Shown here: piece after piece, positions 10,321-21,724 of the stretch
Numbering within the stretch: position 1 is the first letter of the stretch
Layout: each line of letters begins with the position of its first letter
Assembly (NCBI GenBank): GCA_963580285.1
Contig: OY757019.1
Span: 58,300,587-58,364,586 of the forward strand
Source: Lucinisca nassula
Taxonomy: Eukaryota; Mollusca; Bivalvia; Lucinida; Lucinidae
DNA: 64,000 nt
Direction: 5' to 3'
The notes under the pieces: model-generated
Seen by the model: the letters and a program-made list of their open reading frames with translations, nothing else
Database searches by the model: none
What the model was told of the DNA's origin: nothing
Translations under genes and position numbers: made by a program

Positions 10321-11110
10321 TCGTTAATTCCGACTTCATGGTAAATGTACACAAACCACCCCTTTCGGAGCCCGGTGCCAGCCTATGAATTAAGATGCAA
10401 AATTAATGCATTGCTATCGAGGATTATCTCAGTCAAGACTTAATACAAAGTGATGTTAATTGTTCCCTGGCATATCCCCCTGTGAAACAGACAACAGGCT
10501 AAGCCGAATGTTATTACCAAATTATTGTTTATAACAGTCGACTTGCTCTGCGTTTTGTTGCCGGAAGAGAAGCTATAATTTTAATATGGCCCGACACAGA
10601 CCAATATGATCCATTAAAACGGCCGTTTTATACTTTGGTTACATTATTTTAAACTCTATTTTATGTTAAGAAAAACAGTAAATCGTTGACTGAAGAACAT
10701 AAACATTTTTTTTATGTTTTGGTGTATCGCGGAAAATCTTTATACCTTATCTATTCCTCCTAATATTCATAGGGTTGTGACTTTTATTTTAGGAAACCTA
10801 ACATAAACTATAGTTATTCTTGTGGGCATTAATTTGTGCATATGCATCTCAGGATCTTGTTGGCAGTTCATGCATTATTTATAATTTTGTTTTGCTGGAA
10901 AGTAAGGCATTTATTATCATATTTTGTTTTATTTCGGCCTTATTGGATAAACCTCGTGGCACTGTCACCATAGTTGTGCTTATAATTCTTACATGTACTT
11001 TAAAAGAATTTGGTTTAGTTTCTAAATTGGGAATAACATTCGCAACTGTTGGAAATTTGGTATCTGTTAAAGATAGGTTGCACACCACGGATCAGCTGTT
11101 CAAAACTAGC
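10321..11110. other. Unassigned AT-rich DNA
   Basis: An open frame of 106 codons at 10820-11140 is hydrophobic but has an antisense open frame over the same bases and AT-driven composition. I do not support it as a gene. Confidence 0.4.
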
Positions 11111-11116
11111 GACATG

Positions 11117-11384
11117 CATCATAAAAACACGGCTATATAACTTTGACCCACCTTGAAGCCCACTTTTATATAGTAAAACTGGGGTTTACAGAGGCATACC
11201 TTTTTATGTTATTTGTACTCATAAATATAGATCGTGGGTACTCGTTAGAACCGCCTCGATGAGGCGGTTCTAACGATTACCCACAATCTATATTTTGAGC
11301 AGAAATAAGAAAACTATCACAATTTTTCATCTTGAAATTTTCGTTAAGTTTACAATGTATTTGTATAGGCGTGTTTTCGTAATG
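11117..11384 (+). mobile_element. HP element, F, near full length
   Basis: Left end CATCATAAAAACACGGCTAT, then CCCACTTTTATATAGTAAAA, the central palindrome (ACTCGTTAGAACCGCCTCGA and its complement), ACAATTTTTCATCTTG, and the right end TATAGGCGTGTTTTCGTAATG. It carries no ORF. Confidence 0.9.
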
Positions 11385-11513
11385 AAGCAATCATCTTTTC
11401 AAAGCGCATAGTTTATGCGGGGGAATACAATGTCTTGAATGAAAGGGGACTAAACATGTCTTAAAATAATTTCGAAGCAGTTTCACAATACCAACTATCC
11501 CTTTGTTATTAGC

Positions 11514-11775
11514 CATTATGAAAGACGCCTTTACAAATACATTGTAAACTTTACCACCGTAAAAAAAGAAAATTTAAAGATGGAAAATTGTGATAACATG
11601 TCTAGTTCTGCTCAAAATATAGATTGTGGGTACATCGAGGCGGTTCTAACGAATACCCATAATCTATATTTTAGAGCAGAAATTAGAAAAATAATGCTTA
11701 CCCTGTAAACCCCAATTTTACTATATAAAAGTGGAGCTCCTGGGATTAAAAATTATTTAGGCGGTTTTTCGTGAT
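11514..11775 (-). mobile_element. HP element, R, palindrome arm shortened
   Basis: Same family reversed, 130 bp from the previous copy, so the two face each other. One arm lacks the ACTCGTTAGAACCGCC part (GGGTACATCGAGGCGG). The right end decays to GGCGGTTTTTCGTGATA. Confidence 0.85.
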
Positions 11776-12218
11776 ACACAAGCAAAATATCGCATGTGAA
11801 ATCATTAATACACATTTTCATGTGTAATCGTCATTCGCAGAGAATTAGAAATAGCATTATTTTGATCAGTGCGATTGTATCCTATCTTAATTTAAATTAG
11901 GTCAAATTGTATCATATCCACATTTAAAGTGTCAATGTCAAGGCTCCTGTGTTCGTTCGACCATTCTTTTTTGGAATTAAATCTGAATGGAATATGCTTC
12001 ATTATTGTTTGGAATAAACAGGCTAATGCAATGTGTTTGGAATATTTATGTTTCTATTTAAAGAGATAGTATATCCGACCCGGACATGCCACGTTTGTAA
12101 GTATCTCATATACTCGTTACCTTTCAAAACAATTTTACGAGGCATTGGTAAAACTTCGGGTATAACCTAACTTTTCCGGGCGGTACAGAGAAGTTGTTAC
12201 CTTGCTCTCTGTCTGCTT

Positions 12219-12325
12219 CCCAGTAAGCATTCTACATAAATCTACAGCGGGCCGTAAGCGGCCCGTCAGGGTAGCTGACGGGCCGCTAACGGCCCGCTGT
12301 AGATTTATGTAGAATGCTAGCAGGG
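12219..12325. mobile_element. Compact palindromic element with 43-bp arms
   Basis: GCATTCTACATAAATCTACA starts a 43-bp arm (12227-12269) that pairs with 12275-12317 with one mismatch around the 5-nt loop GGTAG. Outside the arms lie CCCAGTAAGC and GCTAGCAGGG, partly inverted. TT flanks both outer ends. No ORF. Confidence 0.85.
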
Positions 12326-12413
12326 TTGTTGTGTACATATGTGTTGTATGCCACCGTGACATGTCCGTGCAATTTACTCGCATACGCCTAGCACCCCTGT
12401 TGTGGGGCATAAG

Positions 12414-12474
12414 CAAACAGTGCAGAACAAGATTAGACGCCGCACAACGCGGCGTGTGATCTGGGTCTACACTG
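12414..12474. mobile_element. GATCAGACGCCGC-type core palindrome
   Basis: AGCAAACAGTGCAGAAC, then AGACGCCGC-ACAA-CGCGGCGTGTGATC, then GGGTCTACACTGTGTGG. The flanks differ from those of the 1.3-kb copy. Confidence 0.65.
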
Positions 12475-12479
12475 TGTGG

Positions 12480-14430
12480 TCACCGTACATGCATTTTTGT
12501 AAAACTTAACACCTGAAACCCCTATTCTAAGAAATGGTCCACTCCCAACTTATTATGGTGGTATATTCCATTGTCATGCATGGGTTAATATGCTTGTGAT
12601 CCCTATGTGGGTACTCGTGTGGTCCACCTTAATATGGAAGTAACAGCAAACACAATGCCTTCTAGATTTTGAACAATATATTGAAAATAAAAATAAAAAA
12701 ATAATAATTACTTAAAGTTTGTTGTAAAGAAAACGCATTCAAGTAGTATTTTACTCTCATTTTATGAAGCCGAATGTTTGTTTATTTATTTATTTTTGTG
12801 ATCAGTTTGGACGTCCGCGCTGAAACGTATTTTTTTTTTTTTAGATTTTGTTGAGTATTCAATCCTGCTCTAGATGATCTTAACCCTAATATATACGTTT
12901 TACACTGTCTGATGCCGTAATGACTCACTGTTTCTCATCTGGATTAATCAATTTTAATCTTTATAGGTGCACGTTTTATTTTGTGATTATGTATGTGACT
13001 TCACATCTTGAAGTTTTTATCTTCCTTAAGACTGCCCTGTTAAAGTCACGTGACTTCTTCATTAACTAAGAAGCATTTCCCATATATGGCTTATGACAAT
13101 ATATTACACGCTAATTGCACAGTCTTATGGCAAAGGGTTCAAATTATAGTCGCTTTATACACGAACACACCGATGCGAGATAAAGTTGCAAGGCTCAATT
13201 AATTCAAGGTGGAGTGAAGTAAAAAGTGTACCCATACTCTTTGCCCCGTGGCAAAAGTCTTCAATTACATATAAAGTATACAAAAGAAACCCATGGCCTA
13301 GATTTGGAGTATCATGATCAAGAAAGTTGGTGGGCTAGTTAGTATATATCTGAGGTATCATATTATAGGCAAGGGTAATTGTTTAAAATATAGCACTTTC
13401 TCTGTCTGTTAGACAAATACATTATATATATTCATATTGTAACTGTCTCCCACTGAAGTGAAATATAACATCTGAAGCAACTCGTTCATGCAAATCTTCA
13501 ATCTATGTTATATTGAATCCTGGAATTCAACAAATCATCGATTTTTTCTGGAACCACGGTATACGGTGAATTCTTTTGAAACTATCCTTAATACGAAATT
13601 GGGTGAGTTCAATTTATTGATAAGGTTTTAATGACCTTTACCTTATTTTCAAGGATATTAATTATACATTAACGAGGCTGTTAAATAAAAGTGTATTTTA
13701 TTTTTTCAATGCAAGCTTACATGATCAAAAAAGTGGTTGAAGTGATTCAGTAGCAACCCATGCACTATTTCTCTTTTAAAATATATACCACAGCCAGTTG
13801 TTTCCACTTTTCTCCTGAAAGCTTACCCTCTACGGTATTTACACCTATAGAGAACTCGTTTAGGTAATGCTCATTTATTGTTAAGTTTGCGTCTTGAAAT
13901 CCAGTGAATGGCAGTGTTTCTTTAAAGCGAAATTATGAATTTTTTATTTGTTTATTTTTTCGAAATGTCACATGATACGACTACATGTTGGTGACATTGA
14001 CCTTACTTTCATGGTTACATGGGTGGGCAAATGCGAATGCTCACATGACGTACTTCAAACAGATCTTCCCTTATCTCCAGATGCATTGCCTATAATGCAC
14101 CTTTTACTTTAATCATTCTGTTTTTTTTTTAACGTAAATCCTACCGTTGGAAAAACACGAAAATAGAAGTTTAATTTAGTAAACGGTGTCATATTCGGTA
14201 CATTGCTACCGTTTTACTATAAACAACAACCAGTTATACCCTCCACTGTTGATTAGACTAACGCGCGTCAGTTTCTATTCTGGCTCATATTTTCATCCTT
14301 ACAGTTAAAATACATTGAGAAACATTTCATTCATGAATAGCTTTATTTGTATTTGTACATCTTGGATTCTACAAATTTAGTGCTTATCCCTTGGACCACT
14401 GGATGAATTCCTTTTGAACTTATATAAATA
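12480..14430. other. About 1.95 kb of AT-rich DNA, nothing recognised
   Basis: T-runs near 12830 and 14122, and ATTT repeats near 12780. No transposon end, tRNA or exon could be supported. It is one of the two longest feature-free stretches in the window. Confidence 0.45.
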
Positions 14431-14447
14431 TAACAAGGTGAGATTGC

Positions 14448-14751
14448 CCCCGCCCATCGGGGCTTGGAGAAATAGATTGGGCTATATGGTGCTTCCACGT
14501 AGAATTGAATCTGACCACACACGACTACTGGTAAACTGCTTAGAAGGAATAAGCCTGCCCAGGTAAAGAGGTGTGAGTCGAATTGTCCAATGCATATAAG
14601 CCTTTGGTTGCATTGGGGGCAGACGCAGGGCATGAGATGTCATTTCACCTCAGTGTCAGATAAAAGTACGACAACATTGGAAGCAGCGTCTCCAAAATGA
14701 CCTATTTATGATTGACGAGTACGTTAAGCCCCGATTCAAACAAACCGACAG
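14448..14751 (+). mobile_element. SINE-1 with target-site duplication
   Basis: Starts at CCCCGCCCATCGGGGCTTG and ends at the GTTAAGCCCCGATTCAAAC tail. Flanks CAAGGTGAGATTGC (14434-14447) and CAAGGTGAGAATGC (14752-14765) are a 14-bp duplication with one change. The body has several point changes, so it is an older copy. Confidence 0.85.
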
Positions 14752-14765
14752 CAAGGTGAGAATGC

Positions 14766-15303
14766 AAATAGTTGAGAAGGCTATGATCTCGAACTCTTTT
14801 TCGAGGCCAGGCAGGAATGGTAGACTTTGAAAAAAAGTAATTGAAACTTTATCAAGTAAGGCTCATCATAGCCTGTTCAACTCTTTGTTCTGTCCTGGAG
14901 TCATATCCATGCCAACGAAGTTAAATTCCGTCCACCCAAGCATTTCCAAAATACGGTACAAATTAAATCACAATTACTAAACCTTGATATATATTGGCCT
15001 TTGTTGTCCCTAAAATGATGCCAATGTTATTGCCAATGCACATTGCTCAAATGAAATATCTATGGCCGATAGTGAGAATAGACCCTAAGCTGCTTCCTAA
15101 AACTCCTAACAATATTTGGCCTATGCTGATATAGAAAGTAAGCCCCAAAACACCAATATTTTGATTAGAAGGCATGCCCTTATGATACACCCAAGCAAAA
15201 TGATGTAATACGCCTAAATCCATGGTGTCAAGCTCAAAGGCTAACTTTGATTTGAATAATAGTTACTTAACACTGCACTGACCTTGAAGACGAGGTCAGA
15301 ATT
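14766..15303. other. Unassigned DNA
   Basis: No coding or repeat signature was recognised. Confidence 0.4.
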
Positions 15304-15583
15304 CATCACGAAAACACGCCTTTAAAATTTTTACCCCCTTGAACCCCATTTTTATATAGTAAAATTGGGGTTTCAGGGGGGTATACCTTATTTTTATTAT
15401 TTCTGTTCTAAAATATAGATTGTGGGTACTCGTTAGAACCGCCTCGATGAGGCGGTTCTAACGAGTGCCCACAATCTATATTTGGAGCAGAAATAAGAAA
15501 AAATTCACAATTTTTCATCATAAAATTTTCATTTTTCGGCGATAAAGGTGGCAATGTATTTGTATAGGCGTGTTTGCGTAATG
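15304..15583 (+). mobile_element. HP element, F, full length
   Basis: Left end CATCACGAAAACACGCCT; right end GGCGTGTTTGCGTAATG. The central arms (ATAGATTGTGGGTACTCGTT and onward) pair over about 40 bp around a CGAT/GATG tip. It is one of the best copies for a consensus. Confidence 0.95.
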
Positions 15584-15770
15584 GTAACATGGTTTGCTGA
15601 AAGGCCAACAGCAACGGTATAAAAATATCTTGACAAGCCTGATACAGATCTACATTGCTTTTATGTAACACACAAGAATTGAGATCCAGTTTAACAAGTG
15701 AAAAGCCCATGTGACCCCCGAAAAATAAGGCCACGGTCACCAAAGCTCTTCGCACTAGTCCAAAGTTGTA

Positions 15771-15853
15771 ACCCAGCCAGCAAAGAATGTCGGGCCAACG
15801 TCCGGCCGATTGCGATACGACGTGTTGGCCCGCTGTTTCGTGCTGACAGGGAA
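15771..15853. mobile_element. Compact palindromic element (CCCAGC...CAGGG)
   Basis: CCCAGCCAGCAAAGAATGTC and GTGCTGACAGGG form imperfect inverted ends, with GTCGGGCCAAC facing GTTGGCCCG inside. AA flanks both ends. It resembles the 12.2-kb element in its CCCAG/CAGGG ends and GGCC-rich centre. Confidence 0.55.
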
Positions 15854-15859
15854 CCAGGT

Positions 15860-16200
15860 AGCTTTGAAAGAATTCATTTTAGTTCTAATAAAGAACTATG
15901 ATTTGTTGAATTCCAAAGCACAGAATTAACAAGCGGTGAAACGAGTTGCTGCAGTTGCAATATTTAACTTTATAAATGGACGAATACGATACCATATTAC
16001 CTACCCAAGGCTGAAGGTATAACTAAGGGTGGATTTCAAACGAGAAAAAATAAGTACAGAAAAAATGTACCCCAGCTTCATAATTAAATACCCACCCATT
16101 TTAATAATGAACTGAAGTCTGTTATTTTGAGTCAGAAAAGGGGGGCTGATGACATTCCAACTTTTAACAATCTCACAACCCATGTAACCTTGAAAATCAG
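15860..16200. other. Unassigned DNA
   Basis: Nothing recognised. Confidence 0.4.
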
Positions 16201-16204
16201 GTTT

Positions 16205-16800
16205 AACTCACAAAAGTCAAAGTGACGGCAATGATCAGGAATCGATGCAATTACCTCACACCAGTCACCCAAGACACCAAAAGGAACGAACGACGATAAT
16301 AAAATGAAAATGTCACAAGTGGAAAGGCAAAAGGAAGTTACTTTCTCGCAAAATGTCAAAAGACAAAACGGTTATCCAAAATACAAATATAGTGGGAATA
16401 CATACATGGTTTAGACAACTATTTGTTCAGTCCGCATGAAGGAATTGTAACTCATCTCCAAAAACAACAACAACAACAGAAATCAAATGACTGCAGAAAT
16501 GAAACAATGATGAGGACTCGACAGAATAAAAAAAAACTGAAATGCTGGAGAAGTAAGACACCGGGGAGCCCGACCAGAGACAGAGGATCGGGCACAAACC
16601 GACATTACCTGAAAATTTAAGTATTTCGGCTGGAGCCGTTATAGTGTCTGGGGTCCGACCAGCTGGCGTGCAATTAAAGAGGGAAGCAAAGTTATCAGTC
16701 GTGATTGGGTGAACTACCGTGCATGCAGTCTGTCGTATAATATACATGTTGTACCCTATTTCACGAACTTGGGCACCGAAATCATTGCAAGTATACATCC
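16205..16800 (-). mobile_element. Retroelement A, 3' end with C-terminal coding remnant
   Basis: The noncoding 3' region (16205-16620) carries the usual blocks. Further into the element, the minus strand reads FGAQVREIGYNMYIIRQTAC, VVHPITTDNF and LFNCTPAGRTPD (about 16785-16640), the end of its ORF. The same peptide is seen at 24.03-24.24 kb and 19.24-19.33 kb. I do not recognise the exact family. The sequence resembles C-terminal tails behind reverse transcriptase-like ORFs of bivalve genomes. Confidence 0.65.
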
Positions 16801-18200
16801 CCCGACCGCATACACCAAGCTACCACAACACTTAGGCTCCGGTATGCCTGCGCGTACCAAGGGTTGCATTAGATAAAAAAGCCTAAATGATAAAAAAAAT
16901 CTTGGAAACCCCTCGCTATTAACAATTCCGAGTTACAATTATATTTCGCATGTCTCTTGCAATCATATATTGCACATCACTCCCGTATTGGTATTTATAT
17001 CATTTAGAGGACATTGTTTGGATCTCGCTGGTTTTTGGTGTTTGGTATTTTTGGTTCCGCGGCAATGAATTAAGCACTGGCCAAAAATACCATTTGTCTC
17101 AAGGAAGTTTTTTTTTTTAACGGGTCAAAATATCTCAATATTGGCTAAGCTTCAATGTCACGCAATTAATGTAAACGCCGAGTTTAATACATAAATAAAT
17201 ATACCCCAAATCGTGCGTGCTACAAGTAAATTAGTTCCAATAGCCCTAGTGGCTTCAGGGAAGATAACGGCGACCATGACGCCGACGGACGACAGACCAC
17301 TGCATATCCTATATTCTTCCTTCGTCTCTGACAAGCTAAAATAATCATGGAATAAGGAAACGTTATAAATTGTGTCGTTTCTTTCCTGCATAGAAGGAAA
17401 GTCATCCTACCCCCAAACCCTAACAAATTATTATGAAATATTTTCAAAGTCATGAGGAACACGAATCTTCAACAAATCTGATTTTTATTGCGTTTATACC
17501 CATGAAGCCCGATGGAAAGGTTGGCTTTACAAAGAAGCCAAATCTACTACACATGGTCTTTCAGACGTTCTTGAGATATTGCTGTACTTTGAATAGTCAT
17601 AGATATATTGGATATATCATTTTATTCTGCATCGCTTGCATTTGCCGGTTGCTGTATATACGAAAAACAAGTATATGGATATAACAACTTAGATAAAGCT
17701 CAGAGATGTTGCCAGTGTGTCTAGAAAGCAGAATAAAACACCGGATTCACGTCTTTTACTGATGGCGAAGCGAATTTATAACATCATTTCAAAGGCTTAT
17801 CTAGACACAACGCTAATGTAGCAAGGACCAAATTATTGCACAATAAAATACACTTCAGGAGGTATCTTTGCTGTAGATTTACCTATTGAAAGGATTTAAG
17901 ATATGGTCTTCTAGTTTATTTATTAAATTATATTAAATAGAAATCAAATGATACTTTTGTGGTTTACTTGCTTTAACATTTGAAAATTGCTTCAGACAAA
18001 TATAACGTCTTGAATAAACAATAAGCCCATGCACTTTTTAAGTGTTTGCTGCTATGCCTGGCTTAGACGCCATGAGCAGTCAATCTGATAAGCTTGACTT
18101 CGTTAGGCCAAATATAATAAATGCATTTGGTCTTGTGGATTTATTTTCTTGTTCCCCCATCTCTTGCTAATAGTATTGTGTGTTTGCTACGAGCCCTCAT
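16801..18200. other. About 1.4 kb without a supported feature
   Basis: Overlapping ORFs near 17158-17462 (minus) and 17433-17684 (plus) are short and lack family motifs. I leave them unannotated. Confidence 0.4.
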
Positions 18201-18212
18201 TCATGTGGCCAA

Positions 18213-18512
18213 CCCCCCCCCCCCCCGGGCTTGAAGAAATATATGGGCTGCATGATGCTTCCACGCAGAGCTGAATCCGGCCCGCACACTAGTACTGGTA
18301 AACCGCTTAGAGGATCTAAGACTGTCCAGGAACCGCTGTGCGAGGCGGACCGTCCATGCTAATAAACCCTATTGGTTTCATTGAGCGACAGGGCTTGAGA
18401 TGTCATCTCATCTCAATTTCGGGTAAAAGTCCCACAAAATTGGAAGCAACGTCTCCAAAATGACATTTACAGTGTTGACGGGGACGTTAAACCTCAAAGC
18501 AAACAAAACAAA
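18213..18512 (+). mobile_element. SINE-1 with 12-bp target-site duplication
   Basis: Flanked by TCATGTGGCCAA on both sides (18201-18212 and 18513-18524), identical. It begins with a C14 run, then GGGCTTGAAGAAATATATGG, and ends with GACGGGGACGTTAAACCTC and an AAACAAAA tail. Confidence 0.9.
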
Positions 18513-18657
18513 TCATGTGGCCAATGGTATTTACTTTCTATTTGGTGTTTCTCTAACTGAGCTATGAAACTTCTATTTGAGCCGAACATTATACTTTTGA
18601 ACTTTGAAACCGTTGTTAAGTTGAGAGCCCTGTAAAATCGATTTAATCCCCACTGGT

Positions 18658-18698
18658 CATGACGAAATCACGCCTATATAATTCTGACTCCCTTGGAA
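18658..18698 (+). mobile_element. HP-family left-end fragment
   Basis: CATGACGAAATCACGCCTAT, then TAATTCTGACTCCCTTG. It is cut where retroelement A begins. Confidence 0.6.
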
Positions 18699-19330
18699 AA
18701 TAGAAGTGAAGGTAATCAGCAGGAATCGATACAATTACCCCACACCTCACATCAGAGATACCTACGGGAAAGAAACAGGAACATGCAATAACTTACCCCT
18801 ATACGGAAAACCAAAATGACAGTTATTTTCCCAAAAATGACAAAACGTTAGCCAAAATAAAACATATTAGCAATAGGTGAATTATTACAATAATAAACCA
18901 CAACAAAAGAACCGCATTGGAACTGACAGTAAGAATTATTTCACTGGGGCGTTTAAATAGATTTTACAAGGCCACAATCCTCGCCCTTGCTTCTGGCGTG
19001 GTTTAGAAAAAAAAAAAGATTTGTTCGATTTGTTCATGAAGACTGTCTTACTCACCAATGCTATATCTCCGAGAACATAAACATCAAAGGATTACAGAGA
19101 TGAAACAACGATGATGACTCGACAGCATGAAATATCTGAAATGTTGGAGCAAAAGAAAACCAACAGACAGTCTCCGACGGGCCCGACCAGAAACAGAGTA
19201 TCAGTTACAACAGACATTACCTAAAATTTAAGGAAGCATTTACGCTGGATCCATCAAAGAATCTGAGGCCTGGCCCGCCGGCATGCCATTAAAGAGGGGA
19301 GCATAGCTATCAACCGTGATTGGGTTACTT
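18699..19330 (-). mobile_element. Retroelement A, 3' end, with ORF tail
   Basis: 3' terminus at AATAGAAGTGAAGGTAATCA (minus sense, left end). The coding tail near 19240-19330 reads NPITVDSYAPLFNGMP then AGQASDSLMDPA and a stop, which marks the end of the element's ORF. The frame runs directly into an HP element at about 19330. Confidence 0.7.
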
Positions 19331-19580
19331 ACTGCTTTATATAGAGAAAACGGGGGTTTACAGTAGTATACATATTTCTTCTCATTTCTGCTCGAAGACA
19401 TATGTTGTGGATACCTGTTAGAACCACATGAATGAGGTGGTTCTAACAAGCATCTACAACCTATGTTTAGCGTATACATAAGAACAAAAATATCAACAAT
19501 TTTCAGCATAAAAGTAACCATTTTGGACATACGAAAGAATTCACTATGCCTCACTGATACATGCGTATTGTCATAATGTT
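19330..19580 (+). mobile_element. HP element, F, second subfamily, left end missing
   Basis: TTTATATAGAGAAAACGGGG, then the palindrome (GTTAGAACCACATGAATGAG and its mate GGTGGTTCTAAC), then CAATTTTCAGCATAAAAG and a decayed right end CGTATTGTCATAATG. Confidence 0.8.
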
Positions 19581-19754
19581 TATTTTAATTAGTTGTTGTC
19601 GATGCTGAGCGTTCCAGGAGAGTTGTTCTATGTGGTCCGTTGCATATCTGTTGTTTTCATGCTAGGTCCTGTTTGATGCATTGTCATTTTTGTTTTATTT
19701 AATTATAACACTGAAATCAAGGGATTTGCTGTCCATATCGTACAGCACGAGAAC

Positions 19755-20286
19755 ACATCCTTGCGTCATAATGCACACTTTCACATCTCCAAAAGGATCA
19801 TTTTTGTCTGATGAACATTTGGGATTTTTCTCTTATTTATGCCCGCAACATAGATTGTGTGTGTCAGTTGAAACCGTCTAAACCAAACTCGTATCAACAC
19901 TAAAGAAGTTCTATGGGAGACACCACGATCTTGTTGATCCGTACAATGTGGCCATTTCCAGAATTATTTCTGATGTGTTTGCCAATGGAAAGCCAGAGGA
20001 AGACTTCCAAAATCTCGGACATACCCTTGCATTTTTTTTCATTTTCTTCGTTCATTCAGGTCGATAGGCATGGTGGGCGAAGCTTGCTTACCAAGTAATG
20101 CTTACTATCCTAGGGCGCCTGATTGCACTCTACAGGAGTCCATGTCTGTTGGTCTGAACATTGATAATTGCCATTTGTCTATGGATTAATGCTTTTGGAT
20201 TAACGCTTTGGTACTACGACCTAAACTATTATCATTATGGTTCTATGTCTTGGAGCAGAAATAAGACAAAAAATTATGTATACCCC
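19755..20286 (-). mobile_element. HP element, R, split at its loop by a retroelement fragment
   Basis: The left half (19755-19880) reads CATCTCCAAAAGGATC, TCTTATTTATGCCCGCAACA and stops inside the arm at GTTGAAACCGTCT. The right half resumes near 20234 (GGAGCAGAAATAAGACAAAA, then TATGTATACCCCAAT). About 350 bp of unrelated sequence sits between them, exactly where the hairpin tip should be. Confidence 0.65.
19882..20040 (+). pseudogene. Retroelement ORF C-terminal fragment
   Basis: One plus frame reads TKLVSTLKKFYGRHHDLVDP, YNVAISRIISDVFANG and EEDFQNLGHTL. It resembles LxxxLKKFYxRHxDLV blocks near the C terminus of retroelement ORFs and is related in style to the fragment at 23.88 kb. It is isolated between two HP halves. 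Exact family unknown. Confidence 0.45.
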
Positions 20287-20289
20287 AAT

Positions 20290-20840
20290 AAAAAATAGAA
20301 GTGAAGACAATGACCAGGAATCGATACAATTAACCCACAGCTCCCATCAGAGGCGCCAACGGAAAGAAACACAAACATGAAACAACTAGACCCTTATGGA
20401 AAAACATCACAAGCGGAAAGCCAAACTGACAGATACTTTCATACAAAATGGCCAATTGGCTATCCAAATCAAAATAGTATAAACGATATACACACTCGAA
20501 GACAAGTCATAACAAAAATAAACCACGACAGAAGAACCGCCTTGGAACGGTCATTGAAACGAATTACACGGTGGGGCTTAAATCGATTTTTCGTGGCCAC
20601 AATCCTCGCCCTTACTTCCGTCACGATTAAGATGAAACAACGATGAGGACTCGACAGCAAGAAACCACTGAGATGCTGGAGCAAACGAAAATCAACAGTG
20701 AGATTCCGATGGGCCCAACCTGCAACATAGCATCAGGCACCAAACAACATTACATAAAATTAGATTATCTCTAATTCTCAGTAAACATTTACGCGCGAAC
20801 CGTCATATAATCTGAAGCCCGACCCAACGGCGTGCAATTG
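20290..20840 (-). mobile_element. Retroelement A 3' copy, left arm of inverted pair
   Basis: Shared blocks run from AATAGAAGTGAAGACAATGA through ATCGATTTTTCGTGGCCACA to CCGATGGGCCCAACC and GCATCAGGCACCAAAC. It is followed by a head-on copy of the same region. Confidence 0.75.
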
Positions 20841-20869
20841 AAGAAGGAAGCGTAAAGGCCTACTGAGAA

Positions 20870-21395
20870 TTAGGGAGAACTTTATTTTATATAATGTTAG
20901 TTAGTGCCTGATGTTCTGTCTCTTGTTGGGCCCATCGGAGTCTTTCTTTTGCTCCAGCATTTCGGCGGTTTCTTGCTGTCGAGTCCTCCTCGTCGTTTCA
21001 TCTCTGTGGTTGTTTGATTTTGTGTTCTCCGAGATGTTGCGCTGGTTCTGAACAACTTATTTGGCTAAATCGCGACGGAAGTAAGGGCGAGGCCAGGACT
21101 GCGGCCGCGTGAAATCGATTTAAGCCACCCCCACCCAGTGGAATTAGTTTCCCTGACCATTCCAAGGCGGTTCTTCTGTCGCGGTTTGTTGTTGTAATGG
21201 TTTGTCTTCGAGCGTGTGTATCGCTTGTATTGTGTTTGTTGTTGATAGCCAACTGGCCGTTTTGCGGGAAAGTAACTGTCCTTTTGGCTTTCCGCCATTG
21301 ATGTTTCCATTGGGGCATTGCGTTTCTTTCCTTTTGTTGTCTCTGATGGAAGTTGTGGGTTCATTGTATCGATTTCTGATCATTACCATTACTGC
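20870..21395 (+). mobile_element. Retroelement A 3' copy, right arm of inverted pair
   Basis: Complement of the left arm, from TTAGTGCCTGATGTTCTGTC through GGGCCCATCGGAGTC to TTGTATCGATTTCTGATCAT. CTCTAATTCTCAGTA (about 20770) and TACTGAGAATTAGGGAG (about 20860) form the innermost arms. Confidence 0.75.
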
Positions 21396-21457
21396 TATTA
21401 ATCCGCAGACCCGTTGCTGCATTTTTGAATCTGACAACGAAAGATTACAAATATAAA

Positions 21458-21722
21458 TACTCGTACTTTCACAGTTTGTCTTCATGGCACAATTTTGAAG
21501 TGGGTTTCCGTTGTTTTTGTTTTCTGCTGACCTTCCCGCTGTAGTTGATTTTGCTTTTTTGCAGTTTAATGCTATAGCATTTTTAGCATGTTGTAGTGTC
21601 ATCAGCTCTTTCTTTTCTTCGGGTGACCTGAGGTATTTTTTGTAACGTGTGACTTTCGCTAAGTAACGTTGAATTTCTGCTCTTGCTCCGGTACCGAAAT
21701 ACAAGCGAGCGATCAAATACAT
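21458..21722 (-). CDS. Unrecognised basic ORF, possibly a transposon or host exon fragment
   Basis: The longest open frame in the window (192 codons in all) begins here. The first ~85 residues are lysine/arginine-rich and look helical: LARVTRY-like blocks such as EIQRYLAKVTRYKKYLRS, PEEKKELMTLQHAKNAIALN and CKKAKSTTAGRSAENK. After that the frame crosses into retroelement A, so the second half (to 21144) is read-through of a noncoding repeat. I see no catalytic motif, signal peptide or membrane span. It could be a piece of a transposon ORF, a host exon or chance. No splice sites could be fixed with confidence. Confidence 0.25.
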
Positions 21723-21724
21723 TC

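Noticed and set aside
10820..11140. 106-codon hydrophobic frame, possible membrane protein
   Set aside because: An antisense frame covers it, AT-rich codons create the hydrophobicity, there is no neighbouring exon signal, and the 3' end runs into an HP element.
17158..17684. Overlapping 77-83 codon frames on both strands
   Set aside because: Mutually overlapping, no recognisable family, and a stop-poor AT-rich region could give these by chance.
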